Shown here in pieces: positions 39,143 through 48,331 of a stretch of DNA of 64,000 bases. Under the pieces are notes generated by a model that was not told the origin of the DNA, made no database searches, and saw only the letters and a list, made by a program, of their open reading frames with translations. The stretch is from positions 1-64,000 of the forward strand of contig JACPCS010000125.1 of NCBI GenBank assembly GCA_016184455.1, given 5' to 3'. This stretch comes from Acidobacteriota bacterium (GTDB taxonomy: Bacteria; Acidobacteriota; Vicinamibacteria; Vicinamibacterales; UBA2999). Position 1 is the stretch's first letter. Every line of letters begins with the position of its first letter. A program made the translations under genes and the position numbers.

Positions 39143-39248
39143 AGAGTCACCTGCCGACGAGATCCGTTGAGGCGCACGGCTTTATGAGCTTGTACCTGAA
39201 TGGCACAAACAACCTTTTATAACACAGAAGAACCGCACGAGCCGGTAG

Positions 39249-40130
39249 CTAGGCAGAGGGGCGGGAGCTCGTTGCCGCGACGAGCAGGTCGTAGAGGCGA
39301 TGGAGCTCCGATTCCGAGCCGAACTCGATTTCGATCATGCCGCCCTGGCGCCGCCGCACGATGCGCACCTTCGTGCCGAGGGCGAAGCGGAGACGATCCT
39401 CGGCCGCACGCGTGTGCACGTCGGGCGCGGGAGACGGAGCCGTGCGGGTCGATGGCGGCGCGGCGAGCTTCTTCACGAGCTGCTCCGTGTCCCGGACCGA
39501 GAGCGATCGCGCCATGACTTCACGCGCCGCGTGGCGCTGCGCTGCGGCGTCGGCGAGCGCGACGATCGCGCGCGCGTGACCCATCGAGAGCGTGCCCGAC
39601 GCGACGTCGCCTCGCACATCCTCGGGCAGACGCAGCAGCCGGAGATAGTTCGCCACCGACGTGCGATCCCGACCGACGGCGGCGGCCACCTGATCCTGCG
39701 TGAGCCCGAACTCGTCGACCAGACGCTGATAGGCGAGCGCCTCTTCGATCGGATTGAGATCCTCGCGCTGCAGATTCTCGACGAGCGCGAGCTCGAGGAG
39801 CTGCCGCTCGGAACCGTCAGGGACCTCGCGGATCACAACGGGCACTTTCAGCAGTCCGGCCTTCTGGGCGGCGCGCCAGCGCCGCTCGCCGGCGATGATG
39901 CGGTACGTCGAACCCGTCCGCCGCACGAGGAGCGGCTGGATGACGCCGTTCGCGCGAATCGACGTGGCCAGCTCGTCGAGCTTGCGATCGTCGACGCCGA
40001 GCCGCGGCTGCTGATCGCTCGGCGCGAGCAGATCGATGTCGACTTCGATGGCGCCGGCGCGCGCCGGCCCGGGCGCCTCCGGGAGCAGCGCGCTCAGACC
40101 CTTGCCGAGGGCGGGACGACGTTCGAGCAT
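39249..40130 (-). CDS. parB: Chromosome partitioning protein ParB
   Basis: This CTP-dependent DNA clamp loads at parS for origin segregation; 293 residues from ATG 40130 behind a strong AGGAGG. The N-terminal domain carries the arginine-rich motif IAGERRWRAAQKAGL and LVENLQREDLNPIEEALAYQ. The HTH has LTQDQVAAAVGRDRTSVANY. A C-terminal dimer region follows a Pro/Ala linker (about 215-240). It lies 17 nt downstream of parA. parS-like sites are at 41018 and 41066. Confidence 0.95.
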   Translation of the reverse strand: MLERRPALGKGLSALLPEAPGPARAGAIEVDIDLLAPSDQQPRLGVDDRKLDELATSIRANGVIQPLLVRRTGSTYRIIAGERRWRAAQKAGLLKVPVVIREVPDGSERQLLELALVENLQREDLNPIEEALAYQRLVDEFGLTQDQVAAAVGRDRTSVANYLRLLRLPEDVRGDVASGTLSMGHARAIVALADAAAQRHAAREVMARSLSVRDTEQLVKKLAAPPSTRTAPSPAPDVHTRAAEDRLRFALGTKVRIVRRRQGGMIEIEFGSESELHRLYDLLVAATSSRPSA

Positions 40131-40147
40131 CTGGCCTCCTGTCACCC

Positions 40148-40942
40148 TCACGCCGCGTGGCGCGAGATCATCTCTTTCGCGAGCGCGACGTACGCGGCGG
40201 CGCCGCGCGATTTCGCGTCGTAGAGCACCGCCGGAATTCCGTGGCTCGGAGCCTCGCCGAGCCGCACGTTGCGCGGGATGATCGTGTTGAACACCTTCTC
40301 TTTGAAAAACTCGCGCACGTCGCGCGCCACCAGCTGACCCAGGTTCGTCCGCTCGTCGTACATCGTCAGCAGCACGCCCTCGATGTCGAGCGTCGGGTTG
40401 AGGCCGCCGCGCACGCGCCGAAGCGTGCCGACGAGATCGGCCAGACCTTCGAGCGCGAAGTATTCGCAGTGCAGCGGAATCAGCACGGCGTCTGCCGCCA
40501 CGAGTGCATTCAGCGTCAGCAGGCCAAGCGACGGCGGACAGTCGATCAGCATCAAATCGAAGCGGTCGCGCAGCGGCTCGAGCAGGCGACGGAGTCGATG
40601 CTCGCGCGCCGGCATCGACACGAGCTCGATCTCCGCACCGGTCAGATTGCGATCGGCCGGAATGAGTGTGAGATTGGCGACCTGTGTTGCCAGCAGACAC
40701 GCGTCCGACGGCACGTCGGTCAACAGCGCCTCGTAGACGGTGCCGCCCTCGGCACGGCGACCGCGAAGGCCAAGCCCGCTGGTGAGGTTCCCCTGCGGGT
40801 CGACGTCGACGGCCAGCACGCGATGTCCGTCCAGGGCAAGGGAGGTTGCAAGGTTGATGACCGTGGTCGTCTTACCCACGCCCCCCTTCTGGTTGGCGAT
40901 GGCGACGACCCGTGCAGGTAGAGAGAGCTCGTTATCAGGCAT
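40148..40942 (-). CDS. parA: Chromosome partitioning ATPase ParA/Soj
   Basis: This Walker-type ATPase works with ParB; 264 residues from ATG 40942. The deviant Walker A is AIANQKGGVGKTTTVINLAT, followed by VLAVDVDPQGNLTSGLGL, Walker B LMLIDCPPSLGLLTLNALVA and the C-terminal FNTIIPRNVRLGEAPSHGIP. The short N-terminus lacks the HTH of plasmid ParA, so it is of the chromosomal Soj type. A clear promoter (40985-41013) is placed in an inverted repeat next to a parS-like half-match, which suggests autoregulation. Confidence 0.95.
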   Translation of the reverse strand: MPDNELSLPARVVAIANQKGGVGKTTTVINLATSLALDGHRVLAVDVDPQGNLTSGLGLRGRRAEGGTVYEALLTDVPSDACLLATQVANLTLIPADRNLTGAEIELVSMPAREHRLRRLLEPLRDRFDLMLIDCPPSLGLLTLNALVAADAVLIPLHCEYFALEGLADLVGTLRRVRGGLNPTLDIEGVLLTMYDERTNLGQLVARDVREFFKEKVFNTIIPRNVRLGEAPSHGIPAVLYDAKSRGAAAYVALAKEMISRHAA

Positions 40943-40984
40943 GTGACCAACACTGAATTGTGGTGTCAAACTTCTATCGCACTA

Positions 40985-41013
40985 AATGTAGTAGTGCTCG
41001 ATCATCACGTCAA
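40985..41013 (-). promoter_or_regulatory. Predicted parAB promoter
   Basis: On the minus strand: -35 TTGACG (41013-41008), 17-nt spacer, -10 TACATT (40990-40985). The -35 lies in the left arm of an 8-bp perfect inverted repeat CACGTCAA (41006-41013) / TTGACGTG (41021-41028), so a regulator bound there would compete with RNA polymerase. Confidence 0.6.
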
Positions 41014-41017
41014 GCAC

Positions 41018-41033
41018 TGTTTGACGTGAAACC
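41018..41033. promoter_or_regulatory. Degenerate parS-like site
   Basis: TGTTTGACGTGAAACC differs at two positions from the general parS consensus TGTTTCACGTGAAACA. It lies directly upstream of the parAB promoter, overlapping the inverted repeat. Confidence 0.5.
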
Positions 41034-41052
41034 AGGGAATAAAAAGCGAATA

Positions 41053-41745
41053 TCAAGCCTGGGCCGGCGTTCCACGTGGAACGCCGCGGCCGACGACGCG
41101 CTTCTCGAGCACGATGAGGCGGCTGTGGAGGGCTTCGATTAAGGGGTACGTGGCCCTCCAGGCGAGCGGTGGCGTCACGGTTTCTGACGGGTCGCCACCC
41201 CCGGATCCGCGGAAGAGGAAGACCAGGCCGCCAGGCTTGACGAATGCCTGAAGGACACCAAGGGTCCGCTGCTCGGTACGGACCGCGCGGATCGTGACAA
41301 GGTCGTGCGCTTCGTGCAGATCGGGGCGCGCCAGGAGTTCTTCGAATCGCGCGGTGGCGACGTCGGCGCCCAGCAACTCCAAAGTGCGGATGGCCTCACG
41401 CAGAAAGACAGACTTCCGCGTTTTCGACTCCACCATCAGGAGGCGCAGATGCGGCGCCGCGAGTGCGAGCGGAATTGCGGGTGAGCCGCCGCCGCTGCCG
41501 ACGTCGAGCAGGCGTGTCGCCAAGGACGGTACATATCGCGCGGCCACGAGCGGCTCGATGAGTAGCCGGTCGAGCGTTTCGGGTGAAACCTCCGCCAGAG
41601 GAAGTCCGGTCAGATTGATCTTGGTGTTCCAGATCGCGAGCAGCCGGTAGTACGCCTCCAAACGCGCCGCGAGCAGGGGATTCACAGTCACGCCAGCACG
41701 GCGGGCGCGCCGCGCGAGCTTGTCCTGGAATTCGCGACTCGTCAC
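41053..41745 (-). CDS. rsmG: 16S rRNA m7G527 methyltransferase
   Basis: This SAM-dependent methyltransferase (GidB) modifies G527 of 16S rRNA; 230 residues from GTG 41745. Hallmarks are YYRLLAIWNTKINLTG, the SAM motif LLDVGSGGGSPAIPLALAAP, LLMVESKTRKSVFLREAIRT and ITIRAVR-like VTIRAVR. The last codons contain a parS palindrome. It follows mnmG by 3 nt, the classic gidA-gidB order near the origin. Confidence 0.94.
   Translation of the reverse strand: MTSREFQDKLARRARRAGVTVNPLLAARLEAYYRLLAIWNTKINLTGLPLAEVSPETLDRLLIEPLVAARYVPSLATRLLDVGSGGGSPAIPLALAAPHLRLLMVESKTRKSVFLREAIRTLELLGADVATARFEELLARPDLHEAHDLVTIRAVRTEQRTLGVLQAFVKPGGLVFLFRGSGGGDPSETVTPPLAWRATYPLIEALHSRLIVLEKRVVGRGVPRGTPAQA
41066..41085. 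promoter_or_regulatory. Predicted parS centromere site inside the rsmG 3' end
   Basis: GGCGTTCCACGTGGAACGCC is a perfect 20-bp palindrome containing the parS core GTTCCACGTGGAAC. It is read through as codons for GVPRGTP at the RsmG C-terminus. parS sites typically cluster near parAB and the origin, which fits. Confidence 0.75.
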
Positions 41746-41748
41746 GGG

Positions 41749-43590
41749 CTACGCCGATTTCTCGAGGTACGCGCCGAGCACGGCGACTGCGGCAGGCGTC
41801 ACCCCCGGAATCCGCGAGGCCTGCCCGAGCGTCTCGGGCCTCACCTGCGACAGCCGCTGCACGACCTCGCGCGAGAGACCGGGCACGCCCGCGAAAGCAA
41901 ATCCGTCGGGAATGCGGCGACGCTCCTGCCGCCGGACACGCTCCGCGCGTGCGGCCTCCTGTTTGAGATACCCGGCGTACTTGATTTCGTTCTCGATGCT
42001 GGCGACGTCGAGATCCCGGGTCGGGTCTTCGAGATGGAGGGCGACCTCGCCGCCTTCGAGCAACGCTTCGAGCCGCACGTCGGGACGGCGCAACAGGGTT
42101 GCCGCGGCCACGTGCTCGCCGCGCCCGGTACGGACCCGTGTGCGGTGCAGCGATGCGATGTTGCGCTCGTGACGCGCGCGCCGCGACTCGAACTGCGCCC
42201 AACGGTCGTCATCGACCAGACCGATGCGGCATCCGATCGGCGTGAGGCGCAGGTCGGCGTTGTCGATGCGCAGCAGCAGGCGATGCTCGGCGCGGGAGGT
42301 GAACATGCGGTACGGCTCGAGGCAGCCGCGCGTGATCAGGTCGTCAACGAGGATGCCGATGTACGCCTCGTCGCGGCCAAGCGTCAGCGGTGTCTCGCGC
42401 CGAATCAGGCGCGCGGCATTGATGCCGGCGACCAGCCCTTGCGCCGCCGCTTCCTCGTACCCGGACGTCCCGTTGATCTGGCCGGCCAGGAACAGACCGC
42501 CAACCCGGTGGGTCTCAAGGGTCGTCCGAAGCCCGGTCGGTTGGATGAAATCATATTCAACTGCGTATCCGGGTCGAAGGATGGATGCGTCTTCAAGGCC
42601 CGGGAGCGCTCGGACGAGCTGCTCCTGCACGTCGCGCGGCAGCGACATCGAGAATCCATTGATATAGACCTCGTCGACGTCGAGGCCCTCCGGCTCGAGG
42701 TACAGCTGGTGCCGCTCGCGCTCGGAGAACCGCATGACCTTGTCTTCGAGCGACGGGCAATAACGCGGTCCGATGCCCTGAATCTGTCCGTTGTAGAGCG
42801 GGCTGCGGTCGATATTGCGGCGGACGAGGTCGTGCACGCGATCCGTCGTGTAGAGCAGCCAGCACCGGATCCGGTTCTCGAGCGGCGTCGTCGTCGTAAA
42901 TGAAAAGGGCACCGGGCGGCCGTCACCGCATTCCTCCACGAACAGCCCGCGGCGCACCGCCTCTTCGAAGTCGATGCTGTCGCGGTGCAGGCGCGGCGGC
43001 GTGCCGGTCTTGAGACGCCCATGTTCGAACCCGAACGATTTGAGTGAGGTCGCGAGCTCGCACGAGGGTGGTTCGCCGTGCCGGCCGGCGGGCCGCTGCT
43101 CGGGGCCGACGTGAATCAACCCGTTCAGAAACGTCCCCGTCGTCACGACGAGGGCCCCGCACTCGTGGCGATCGCCGTCTTCCATGGCGAGCGCGGCGAC
43201 GCGACCGTAGGCCACCTCGATGCGCCCCGCCCTGCCGAACAGCCACGTCATCCCCGGCTCGCGATCGAGCGCGGCCGCCACCCACTCGCTATAGCGCCGC
43301 TTGTCGGCCTGCGCGCGCGGTGACCAGACGGCCGGACCCCGGCTGCGATTGAGCAGCTTGAACTGAATGCCCGTCGCGTCGATCGCGCGCGCCATCAGCC
43401 CACCGAGCGCATCGATCTCGCGCACCAGATGCCCCTTGGCCGTGCCGCCGACCGCGGGATTGCAGGGCATGTGCGCCACGGTGGCGCGCGAGAGCGTGCA
43501 GAGGCCGACGCTGCAGCCGAGGCGCGCCACGGCGTAGGCGGCCTCCACGCCGGCATGACCGGCGCCGATCACGATGACGTCGAAATGCAT
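41749..43590 (-). CDS. mnmG: tRNA uridine 5-carboxymethylaminomethyl modification enzyme, FAD subunit
   Basis: MnmG (GidA) works with MnmE to make cmnm5U34; 613 residues. FAD-binding [20 protein letters not shown] opens the protein, followed by [48 protein letters not shown] and [20 protein letters not shown]. The C-terminal helical domain ([20 protein letters not shown]) is complete. The start is ATG 43590. A double palindromic repeat separates it from mnmE upstream. Confidence 0.96.
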   Translation of the reverse strand: MHFDVIVIGAGHAGVEAAYAVARLGCSVGLCTLSRATVAHMPCNPAVGGTAKGHLVREIDALGGLMARAIDATGIQFKLLNRSRGPAVWSPRAQADKRRYSEWVAAALDREPGMTWLFGRAGRIEVAYGRVAALAMEDGDRHECGALVVTTGTFLNGLIHVGPEQRPAGRHGEPPSCELATSLKSFGFEHGRLKTGTPPRLHRDSIDFEEAVRRGLFVEECGDGRPVPFSFTTTTPLENRIRCWLLYTTDRVHDLVRRNIDRSPLYNGQIQGIGPRYCPSLEDKVMRFSERERHQLYLEPEGLDVDEVYINGFSMSLPRDVQEQLVRALPGLEDASILRPGYAVEYDFIQPTGLRTTLETHRVGGLFLAGQINGTSGYEEAAAQGLVAGINAARLIRRETPLTLGRDEAYIGILVDDLITRGCLEPYRMFTSRAEHRLLLRIDNADLRLTPIGCRIGLVDDDRWAQFESRRARHERNIASLHRTRVRTGRGEHVAAATLLRRPDVRLEALLEGGEVALHLEDPTRDLDVASIENEIKYAGYLKQEAARAERVRRQERRRIPDGFAFAGVPGLSREVVQRLSQVRPETLGQASRIPGVTPAAVAVLGAYLEKSA

Positions 43591-43601
43591 GTGTGACTCG
43601 G

Positions 43602-43650
43602 GTCCGGCTACAGCCGGACGCCACGTACGTGGTGTCCGCCGTCAGGCGGA
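43602..43650. repeat. Compound palindromic repeat (family A) between mnmE and mnmG
   Basis: GTCCGGCT-AC-AGCCGGAC (43602-43619), then the self-complementary CCACGTACGTGG (43621-43632), then GTCCGCC-GTCA-GGCGGAC (43634-43651). Three hairpins in tandem fill the 65-nt gap. The ACGTACGT core matches the tails at 13217, 25011 and 31513. Confidence 0.8.
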
Positions 43651-43655
43651 CCACG

Positions 43656-45011
43656 CTATTTCCCTATACAGAACCGCTCGAAGATGTGCTGCAGTACGTC
43701 CTCGCTCGTTCGCGCGCCGACGATCTCGTCGAAGCGCGCGCGCGCCGCCTGCAGATCCGCGAGCACGAACTCCTCCGGCGTGTCGCCGCGGGCTGCCGCG
43801 TCTCGCGCTCCCGCCAGGCCCTCACGCGCCTGCTCCATGAGTCCGATATGGCGCACATTCGTGAGCGTCGCCGTGTCGCGCAGCGGCTCCGCTCCAGTGA
43901 GCTCGCGGACAATCGCCGATCGCAGCTCGTCGAGCAAGGCGCCGGTCTTCGCGGAGACGCACAGGCCGGCACACCCACCGCCACGCGCGATCCCGCTCAC
44001 ATCCGACTTGTTCGCGACGACAATCCTCGGCCGCGAGGCGGTCTCTGCCAGGAGCTCTTCGTCTTCGGCCGTCACCGGTTCGCTGTGATCGAGCACGACG
44101 AGCAGCAGGTCAGCGACCTCGCGGGCGCGCGCCGCACGCGCGACGCCTTCGCGCTCGATCAGGTCGCCGGTGTCGCGCCAGCCGGCGGTATCGACGAGCG
44201 TGATCGCGAGGCCTCCGAGGTCGATCGGCTCCGACACCAAGTCGCGCGTCGTGCCCGCCACATCGGTCACAATAGCGCGCTCGGCGCCGACGAGCGCGTT
44301 GAACAGGCTCGATTTGCCGACGTTGGGCCGGCCGACGATCACGACCGTGGCACCCTCGCGAATCAGCCGACCGCCCCGCGCTCCACGAAGCAGATCGTCC
44401 ACCCGCTCGAGGATGCAGCCGATGCGGCGCGCGATCTCGGGTGGCTCGATGAAATGGTAGCCCTCGTCCGGAAAGTCGAGCGACGCCTCGAGCCTCGCGA
44501 TCAGATCGAACAGCTCCGCGTCGATGGGCCCGATCCGACCGGTGAGTGTCCCTTCGAGCTGATCGAACGCGACGCGCGCCTGCAGCGGTGTCGCTGCGGC
44601 AATAAGATCCGCCACCGCCTCCGCCTGCACCAGGTTGCGCCTGCCATTCAGAAACGCGCGGAACGTGAACTCGCCCGGCCGCGCCAGGCGCGCGCCGGCG
44701 GCCACCGCCGTCTCGACGATCGCGTGCAGCACGACCGGGCTGCCGTGCGCGCTGATTTCGACCACGTGCTCGCCGGTATAGGAATGAGGGGCAGGGAAAT
44801 ACGTGGCGATGACTTCGTCGAGCGTCGCGGTGTCGCCGCTCGCCCGCGTGCGCACCCGCGTGTAGGTCGCGTATCGCGGCACGAGTGAGTTGCGATCGAG
44901 AATCGCGGCGGCGATGGTCAGCGCCGCGGGGCCGCTGATCCGCACGACCCCGATGCCGCCGCGGCCCGGCGGTGTCGCAATCGCAACAATGGAATCGTCT
45001 GTGGCAAACAC
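43656..45011 (-). CDS. mnmE: tRNA modification GTPase
   Basis: MnmE (TrmE) is a dimeric GTPase that partners MnmG; 451 residues from GTG 45011. The N-terminal folate-binding domain has IVAIATPPGRGGIGVVRISG. The inserted G domain has VGRPNVGKSSLFNAL, TDVAGTTRD, DTAGWRDT and NKSD. The C-terminus is the invariant FERFCIGK. Both neighbours are separated by hairpin repeats. Confidence 0.95.
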   Translation of the reverse strand: MFATDDSIVAIATPPGRGGIGVVRISGPAALTIAAAILDRNSLVPRYATYTRVRTRASGDTATLDEVIATYFPAPHSYTGEHVVEISAHGSPVVLHAIVETAVAAGARLARPGEFTFRAFLNGRRNLVQAEAVADLIAAATPLQARVAFDQLEGTLTGRIGPIDAELFDLIARLEASLDFPDEGYHFIEPPEIARRIGCILERVDDLLRGARGGRLIREGATVVIVGRPNVGKSSLFNALVGAERAIVTDVAGTTRDLVSEPIDLGGLAITLVDTAGWRDTGDLIEREGVARAARAREVADLLLVVLDHSEPVTAEDEELLAETASRPRIVVANKSDVSGIARGGGCAGLCVSAKTGALLDELRSAIVRELTGAEPLRDTATLTNVRHIGLMEQAREGLAGARDAAARGDTPEEFVLADLQAARARFDEIVGARTSEDVLQHIFERFCIGK

Positions 45012-45013
45012 TG

Positions 45014-45101
45014 CTAGCCGGTAGCTGGTAGGCGGTAGCTGGTAGCAAGAACCACTAAACCTAAACCTTGACCCGCTACAAGCTACCGACTACCGGCTAC
45101 T
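45014..45101. repeat. Reiterated-word hairpin (GGTAGCTGGTAG type, family C)
   Basis: The left arm GCCGGTAGCTGGTAGGCGGT plus AGCTGGTAGC (45016-45045) pairs with CCGCTACAAGCTACCGACTA plus CCGGCTAC (45073-45100). The right arm contains the jag stop codon. It fills the gap between the jag and mnmE genes. Confidence 0.75.
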
Positions 45102-45546
45102 TCTTCGTCGAAATGATCACCGTCTTCATCAACGCGTCACCGATGCTTTCCGAGGTGACCGTCGGATCCTCGGCGATGGCGAGATGAACGATCCGGCGTT
45201 CGTACGGGTTGAGCGGTCCCATCTCCTGCGGCACGCCGCTGGATCGCGCCTTTTCGGCGACGAACCGCGCCATCTGGCGCAACTCGAGATCCTTGTCCTT
45301 GCGGAATCCGTTGCAGTCGATGACGACGCGGTTGTCGTCGCCCAGCTGCCGCCGGAAGGCGGTGGCGACGATGTGCTGCAGCGCCTGCAGTCCTTCGCCG
45401 CCGCGCCGCACGAGCACGCCGCCGTCCTCCCCCTGAAGGTTGATGCTCGTCGCTTCCGGCGTCTCCTCGATCGCCGGCGTGAGTGCCAGCCCCATGGCTC
45501 CAACCACCTTCTGTACGAACTCGGTAATCTCCGTCGTCAGTGACAT
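45097..45546 (-). CDS. KH-R3H RNA-binding protein (Jag/KhpB)
   Basis: This 149-residue protein has a KH-II domain (about 45-90: GGVLVRRGGEGLQALQHIVA) and an R3H domain (about 95-147: MGPLNPYERRIVHLAIAEDP with the RxxxH motif). The N-terminal Jag_N domain found in many SpoIIIJ-associated proteins is missing. KhpB-type proteins bind small RNAs and mRNAs and affect cell division in other phyla. Its position between yidC and mnmE is the conserved origin order. Confidence 0.88.
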   Translation of the reverse strand: MSLTTEITEFVQKVVGAMGLALTPAIEETPEATSINLQGEDGGVLVRRGGEGLQALQHIVATAFRRQLGDDNRVVIDCNGFRKDKDLELRQMARFVAEKARSSGVPQEMGPLNPYERRIVHLAIAEDPTVTSESIGDALMKTVIISTKK

Positions 45547-45559
45547 GTCTTCTTTGAAG

Positions 45560-45581
45560 AGGCGGACCTGCGGGTCCGCCT
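45560..45581. repeat. Hairpin AGGCGGACC-TGCG-GGTCCGCCT between yidC and jag
   Basis: Perfect 9-bp arms (45560-45568 and 45573-45581), with the yidC stop in the right arm. It resembles the second hairpin at 43634 (GTCCGCC/GGCGGAC) but lacks a CTACGTA tail. Confidence 0.75.
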
Positions 45582-47319
45582 AGCTTTTCTCCGCTCCGCT
45601 CGTCCGACCCGCACCTATCTTCTTCAGACGCCGCTCGGCCGGCGGCCGCATCGCCGGGGTCGTCGCCGGCCCGATGAGCCACGTGGTGAAATACTGCTGC
45701 CCGATCGCCCAAAGATTACTCACAAACCAGTAGACCACGAGGCCGCTCGGCGCCCAGAGAAAGAACACCGTGAACATGAGCGGCATGATGAGCATCACGC
45801 GCTGCTGCGCCGGGTCGGCGGTCGACGGCGTGATCTTCGTCTGCCAGAACATCGTCACCGCCATCAGGATCGGGATGATGAAGTAGGGATCGGGCCGCGA
45901 CAGGTCGTGGATCCACAACGCGAACTCCGCGCCGCGCAGCTCGATCGACTGCGACAGCATCGAATAGAACGCGAGCAGCACCGGGAACTGCAGCACCATC
46001 GGCACGCAGCCGCTGGCAGGATTGACCCCTTTTTCCCGGTAGAGATTCATGATCTCCGTGTTCATCTTCTGCCGTGTCGGATCCGTGACCTTGAGGTCCT
46101 TGTAGCGATCTTGAATCGCCTTGAGCTGCGGCTGGAGCGCCTGCATTTTGCGCATCGACACGACGCTCTTGTGCCGCAGCGGGAAGATGGCGACGTTGAT
46201 CGCGATCGTCAGCAGGACAATCGCCCAGCCCCAGTTGCCGATGTACCCGTAGATCCACTGCAGCGCGCCGAGCAGCGGCACCGCGAGGAAGCCGAAGATC
46301 CCGAAATTGATCGCCCGCACGAGCTCGGCGTCGATCGACCGCAGCAGATCGAACTGCTTCGGCCCGAAGAAGAACCGGATGACCTCCGGCGGCTCCGCAA
46401 ACGTGATGCTTTGCGCGACGAACTGGCGCTGCGTGTCGCCGGGCCCGGGCAATGCCACGGGCCTGAATTCGAGCCGCGCCTTGCCGGGGTTGACCGCGGT
46501 CGCGAGGAAGTAGTGATCGTCGATGCCCGCAAAGCGGAACTGCCCTTCGTGCGACGGCCGCTCGCCGAGGTTGGCTGCCGCAATGCGCTCGACGTCGCCG
46601 TCCCGGTGATAAATCGCCTGCGGCGGCTGAATGTAGTTGCCCGTGAAGAAGCTGCCGCCCCCGCTCACGGCGCCGATGTCGCCGAGCCCCGGTCCCCACA
46701 GCACGGTCGGATTCAGCCGGCGCCCACCCTGGGTGACGTCGGCCGAGAAAGCGATTAGGTAATTGCGCGGATCGAATCGCAGCTCCTTCCGCGCGTGCAG
46801 TCCCGCGACATCTTCGAATTCAAAAACGATGGTCGCTTCGCTCGTCTCGGCATTCACCCGCCCGCCGGTGTCGCCAGAGACGCGATACAGCGCCGTATTC
46901 AACCGCTCGGTGACGGCGTCGTCCTCGACGCGCAGCAGTAAGGGCGTCGGCTGATCGGGCGGCAGCATCGACGGCACCAGATCCACCGGTTCGCCCCGCT
47001 CGTCGCGATACTGCTTCAGCTGCCACCGGACGATCCGGCCGCCGCGGTTCGAAAGCGTCGCGAGCACCGTCGACGTCTCGACGATGATCTCGCGCTCCAT
47101 GGTGTCGCCCACCACTGCAGACGCGGGTTCAGGACGGGGCGCAGCGTCGGCGCGATCAGCCGGTGCCACGGCCTGTGCGGCTGGCGGCTGCGCCGGACCT
47201 GGCGGCTGGGTCGCCTGCCGTCCCGCCTGCGATGGGGGCCGCGGCGGGATGAACAACGCCTGGTACGCGTAGAGCACCACAAACGAGAGGACGACGGCAA
47301 AAAGAACGCGGCGTTCCAT
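45580..47319 (-). CDS. yidC: Membrane protein insertase YidC
   Basis: YidC/Oxa1 insertase has 579 residues. TM1 is at about 5-23 (VLFAVVLSFVVLYAYQALFI), followed by a Pro/Ala-rich linker (about 25-70) and the large Gram-negative periplasmic P1 domain (about 70-350). The five-TM Oxa1 core follows (GNWGWAIVLLTIAINVAIFP, with the positively charged hairpin KSVVSMRKMQALQPQLKAIQ, then VNPASGCVPMVLQFPVLLAF). The P1 domain confirms a diderm envelope. It is in the rpmH-rnpA-yidD-yidC-jag-mnmE series. Confidence 0.95.
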   Translation of the reverse strand: MERRVLFAVVLSFVVLYAYQALFIPPRPPSQAGRQATQPPGPAQPPAAQAVAPADRADAAPRPEPASAVVGDTMEREIIVETSTVLATLSNRGGRIVRWQLKQYRDERGEPVDLVPSMLPPDQPTPLLLRVEDDAVTERLNTALYRVSGDTGGRVNAETSEATIVFEFEDVAGLHARKELRFDPRNYLIAFSADVTQGGRRLNPTVLWGPGLGDIGAVSGGGSFFTGNYIQPPQAIYHRDGDVERIAAANLGERPSHEGQFRFAGIDDHYFLATAVNPGKARLEFRPVALPGPGDTQRQFVAQSITFAEPPEVIRFFFGPKQFDLLRSIDAELVRAINFGIFGFLAVPLLGALQWIYGYIGNWGWAIVLLTIAINVAIFPLRHKSVVSMRKMQALQPQLKAIQDRYKDLKVTDPTRQKMNTEIMNLYREKGVNPASGCVPMVLQFPVLLAFYSMLSQSIELRGAEFALWIHDLSRPDPYFIIPILMAVTMFWQTKITPSTADPAQQRVMLIMPLMFTVFFLWAPSGLVVYWFVSNLWAIGQQYFTTWLIGPATTPAMRPPAERRLKKIGAGRTSGAEKS

Positions 47320-47327
47320 CTCTACTG

Positions 47328-47618
47328 TTAACTCCGGTGGGCGTCAGAGCGGAAGGCTGGCGGCGGGACGGGATCGACGCCGTGCCCTCCCAAGGGATGG
47401 CAGCGCGCCAGGCGCTGCGCGCCCAGCCAGAGTCCACGCGTCGCGCCGTGCACGAGGACCGCCTCGCGCGTGTAGTCAGCGCAGGACGGGTAGTACCGGC
47501 ACCAGCCTGCAAATAGCGGCGAAAGAAGACCCTTATAGCCCTTGATGGCCAGTAGTACGACGGCGGCCGCGATCGAGGGCGGCGCCGTAGTCGGCTTCAA
47601 GGCTGGCGAAGGGAGCAT
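47328..47618 (-). CDS. yidD: Membrane protein insertion efficiency factor
   Basis: This small YidC-associated protein has about 96 residues from ATG 47618. The family core AIKGYKGLLSPLFAGWCRYY then PSCADYTREAVLVHGATRGL and LARCHPLGGHGVDPVPPP is plain, with the three conserved Cys. The N-terminal about 18 residues are encoded inside the 3' end of rnpA in another frame (86-nt overlap). rnpA and yidD overlap in many genomes. A later non-ATG start near residue 20 cannot be excluded. Confidence 0.85.
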   Translation of the reverse strand: MLPSPALKPTTAPPSIAAAVVLLAIKGYKGLLSPLFAGWCRYYPSCADYTREAVLVHGATRGLWLGAQRLARCHPLGGHGVDPVPPPAFRSDAHRS

Positions 47619-47895
47619 GGAGCATTTCCCGGCGTGGAATGACGACGACATCGAGGCCTGCGGCCACCTTCTGACGTCTGAACACCTCGCGGGCCAGACG
47701 TTTGGCGCGGTTGCGAACGACCGCGGTTCCGAGCTTGCGCGTCGCGGCGACGCCCAGCCGCGACACCGTGCCACCATTTGGCAGCATCACCACATCCATG
47801 AACCGGCCGCGCACCCGGGTTCCCTCGCTGTAGACGCGCTCGAAATCGGGCCTGCGTCGGATGCGCTCGGCGGCGGGCAACGCCTGGCCGCTCAT
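47533..47895 (-). CDS. rnpA: Ribonuclease P protein component
   Basis: This protein subunit of RNase P has 120 residues from ATG 47895. The RNR signature is GTAVVRNRAKRLAREVFRRQ. The N-terminal substrate-binding region is RIRRRPDFERVYSEGTRVRG, followed by VSRLGVAATRKLGTAV. It follows rpmH by 25 nt and overlaps yidD. The RNase P RNA gene is not in this window. Confidence 0.93.
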   Translation of the reverse strand: MSGQALPAAERIRRRPDFERVYSEGTRVRGRFMDVVMLPNGGTVSRLGVAATRKLGTAVVRNRAKRLAREVFRRQKVAAGLDVVVIPRREMLHAPFASLEADYGAALDRGRRRTTGHQGL

Positions 47896-47920
47896 GCCGG
47901 TTGTCGACGGGGATGGCGAC

Positions 47921-48073
47921 TTAACCCTCGTCGGCGACGGTCAGACGTTTCCGCCCTTTGGCCCGGCGGCGTTTGAGAACGATTCGGCCGTTCTTCGTCG
48001 ACATGCGGGCGCGAAACCCGTGCGTCTTGCTGCGCCGCCGTCTGTTGGGCTGAAACGTGCGCTTGCCTTTCAT
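47921..48073 (-). CDS. rpmH: 50S ribosomal protein L34
   Basis: This 50-residue L34 reads from ATG 48073: [20 protein letters not shown] then [20 protein letters not shown] and an LTVADEG tail. The family signature FQPNxRRRxKxHGFRxRM is complete. It is the first gene of the rpmH-rnpA-yidD-yidC series, driven by a strong promoter (48171-48200), and is divergent from dnaA. Confidence 0.96.
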   Translation of the reverse strand: MKGKRTFQPNRRRRSKTHGFRARMSTKNGRIVLKRRRAKGRKRLTVADEG

Positions 48074-48170
48074 GCTGATCCTGTCGCTTGCCTCGCCTCC
48101 GCGGAGGCGGGCCGCCCGCCTGGAAAGCGGGCCAAATCTGTCTCGCGCGCACTCACGCGCCGAATTTTCA

Positions 48171-48200
48171 ATACTAGTCGTCGCTCGCGCGAGGTGTCAA
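48171..48200 (-). promoter_or_regulatory. Predicted rpmH promoter
   Basis: On the minus strand: -35 TTGACA (48200-48195, perfect consensus), 18-nt spacer, -10 TAGTAT (48176-48171), about 98 nt before the rpmH ATG. Confidence 0.7.
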
Positions 48201-48331
48201 CGCGCGTCGCGACCGCGCACGTCTCAACCGGCATTTACGCGAGCGACGAAAGTCGGCGTGTGCTACAGTTTGCGGCTTCGGTCGCCACGTTGACGCGCCC
48301 GGCAACGGAGCCCTTCGGTTTGTTCCCCAAG

